From Methanobacteriota archaeon (GTDB taxonomy: Archaea; Thermoplasmatota; Thermoplasmata; RBG-16-68-12), in the NCBI GenBank assembly GCA_005878665.1, contig VBLR01000020.1, positions 1 to 5,243 on the forward strand: DNA of 5,243 bases. Direction: 5' to 3'. Under the pieces are notes generated by a model. The model was not told the origin of the DNA. It ran no database searches and saw only the letters and a program-made list of their open reading frames with translations. This document shows positions 5,074 through 5,243 of this stretch, piece by piece (position 1 is the first letter of the stretch; each line of letters starts with the position of its first letter). The position numbers were made by a program, and so were the translations under genes.

Positions 5074-5243
5074 TCACCCCCTCCGACCGGGGAGGGGCGG
5101 CTCCTTCCGCTTCTGGTCGATGTTGCTCCCGGTCGGCCAGTCGCCGGGGAGTCGTTCCGCGAGGAACTGGGTGATATCCATCACCTTGAATCCGTAGCGC
5201 TCCTCGCCGGGCTTCCACTTGTTCTCGTGGTGCAGACACCCGA
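5074..5243 (-). CDS. C-terminus of a cysteine-rich (CCG-domain) Fe-S oxidoreductase, HdrD/HdrB/GlcF-like; 5' part outside the window
   Basis: Only 55 C-terminal residues are present. They begin GCLHHENKWKPG and continue GFKVMDITQFLAERL, then a polar tail ending PLPGRRG before the TGA at 5076-5074. The pattern of a Cys after Gly, a loop of about 15 residues, a beta strand and then (V/I)xDIxx(F/L)LAExL fits the end of the second CCG domain in heterodisulfide reductase subunit D/B, glycolate oxidase GlcF and related Fe-S proteins. In those families the domain holds a non-cubane or cubane cluster and handles electron transfer or disulfide chemistry. The fragment is short and only one cluster cysteine is visible, so the family is a moderate call and the exact member is unknown. 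It is the first gene seen in the minus-strand operon, 3 bases ahead of the ferredoxin gene, and a ferredoxin partner is typical for such proteins. Confidence 0.5.
   Translation of the reverse strand, partial: GCLHHENKWKPGEERYGFKVMDITQFLAERLPGDWPTGSNIDQKRKEPPLPGRRG
5077..5084 (-). promoter_or_regulatory. Ribosome binding site of the ferredoxin gene, at the end of the upstream gene
   Basis: On the minus strand GGAGGGGG ends right before the TGA stop of the CCG-domain gene and lies 6 bases before the ferredoxin ATG. It fixes that start. It also forms the 3' arm of a perfect hairpin (see 5078-5097). Confidence 0.7.
5078..5097 (-). promoter_or_regulatory. Hairpin covering the ferredoxin ribosome binding site
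   Basis: In the minus-strand transcript CCCCUCC (5097-5091) can pair perfectly with GGAGGGG (5084-5078) across a 6-base loop. The 3' arm is the Shine-Dalgarno sequence of the ferredoxin gene, and the whole hairpin lies in the last codons of the upstream gene. A ribosome finishing the upstream gene would open it, which points to translational coupling. GC-rich sequence makes some chance pairing likely, but seven consecutive G-C-rich pairs placed exactly on the site is suggestive. Confidence 0.5.

Overview
The window is dense, GC-rich (roughly two-thirds G+C by eye) prokaryotic DNA with short intergenic gaps, strong GGAGG-type ribosome binding sites and overlapping or near-touching genes. My best guess is an archaeon, perhaps a high-GC Thermoplasmatota-like lineage. 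Reasons are the tatC-tatA order with a TatA-type protein carrying an unusual C-terminal extension, a TATA-like box with a short leader before the first dehydrogenase gene, a small membrane protein with a zinc ribbon, and a dicluster ferredoxin next to an Hdr-type Fe-S protein. The placement is inference, because no rRNA or other marker gene is present.

Layout: (1) 2-955, plus strand: the 3' two-thirds of tatC, then a tatA-like gene. Together they form the core of a twin-arginine protein export system. (2) 956-1037: a short gap that probably holds the promoter of the next unit. (3) 1038-3990, plus strand: two adjacent genes for PCMH-fold (FAD-linked oxidase, GlcD-like) proteins. The first keeps the FAD-binding motifs. 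The second has the same fold but its glycine-rich FAD loops are replaced, so it looks like a non-catalytic partner. (4) 3995-5243, minus strand, convergent and only 4 bases away: an operon read from the right edge leftwards. It encodes the C-terminus of a CCG-domain (HdrD/GlcF-like) Fe-S protein, an 8Fe-8S ferredoxin with a long Pro/Ala and acidic tetrapeptide-repeat tail, and a small two-helix membrane protein with a C-terminal zinc ribbon.

A possible joint role is an oxidation module for a 2-hydroxyacid or similar substrate. The flavoprotein pair would oxidise the substrate, and the ferredoxin and CCG protein would carry electrons onward, resembling glycolate oxidase GlcDEF or lactate dehydrogenase/HdrD-type systems but split over two convergent operons. 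Each gene's family rests on visible motifs; the joint function is inference. Other notable points are a 28-residue duplication in the TatA tail, a perfect 7-bp hairpin that hides the ferredoxin ribosome binding site, and an in-frame 12-bp tandem repeat. No RNA genes, mobile elements or CRISPR arrays were seen, and no gene-free stretch exceeds 300 bases.
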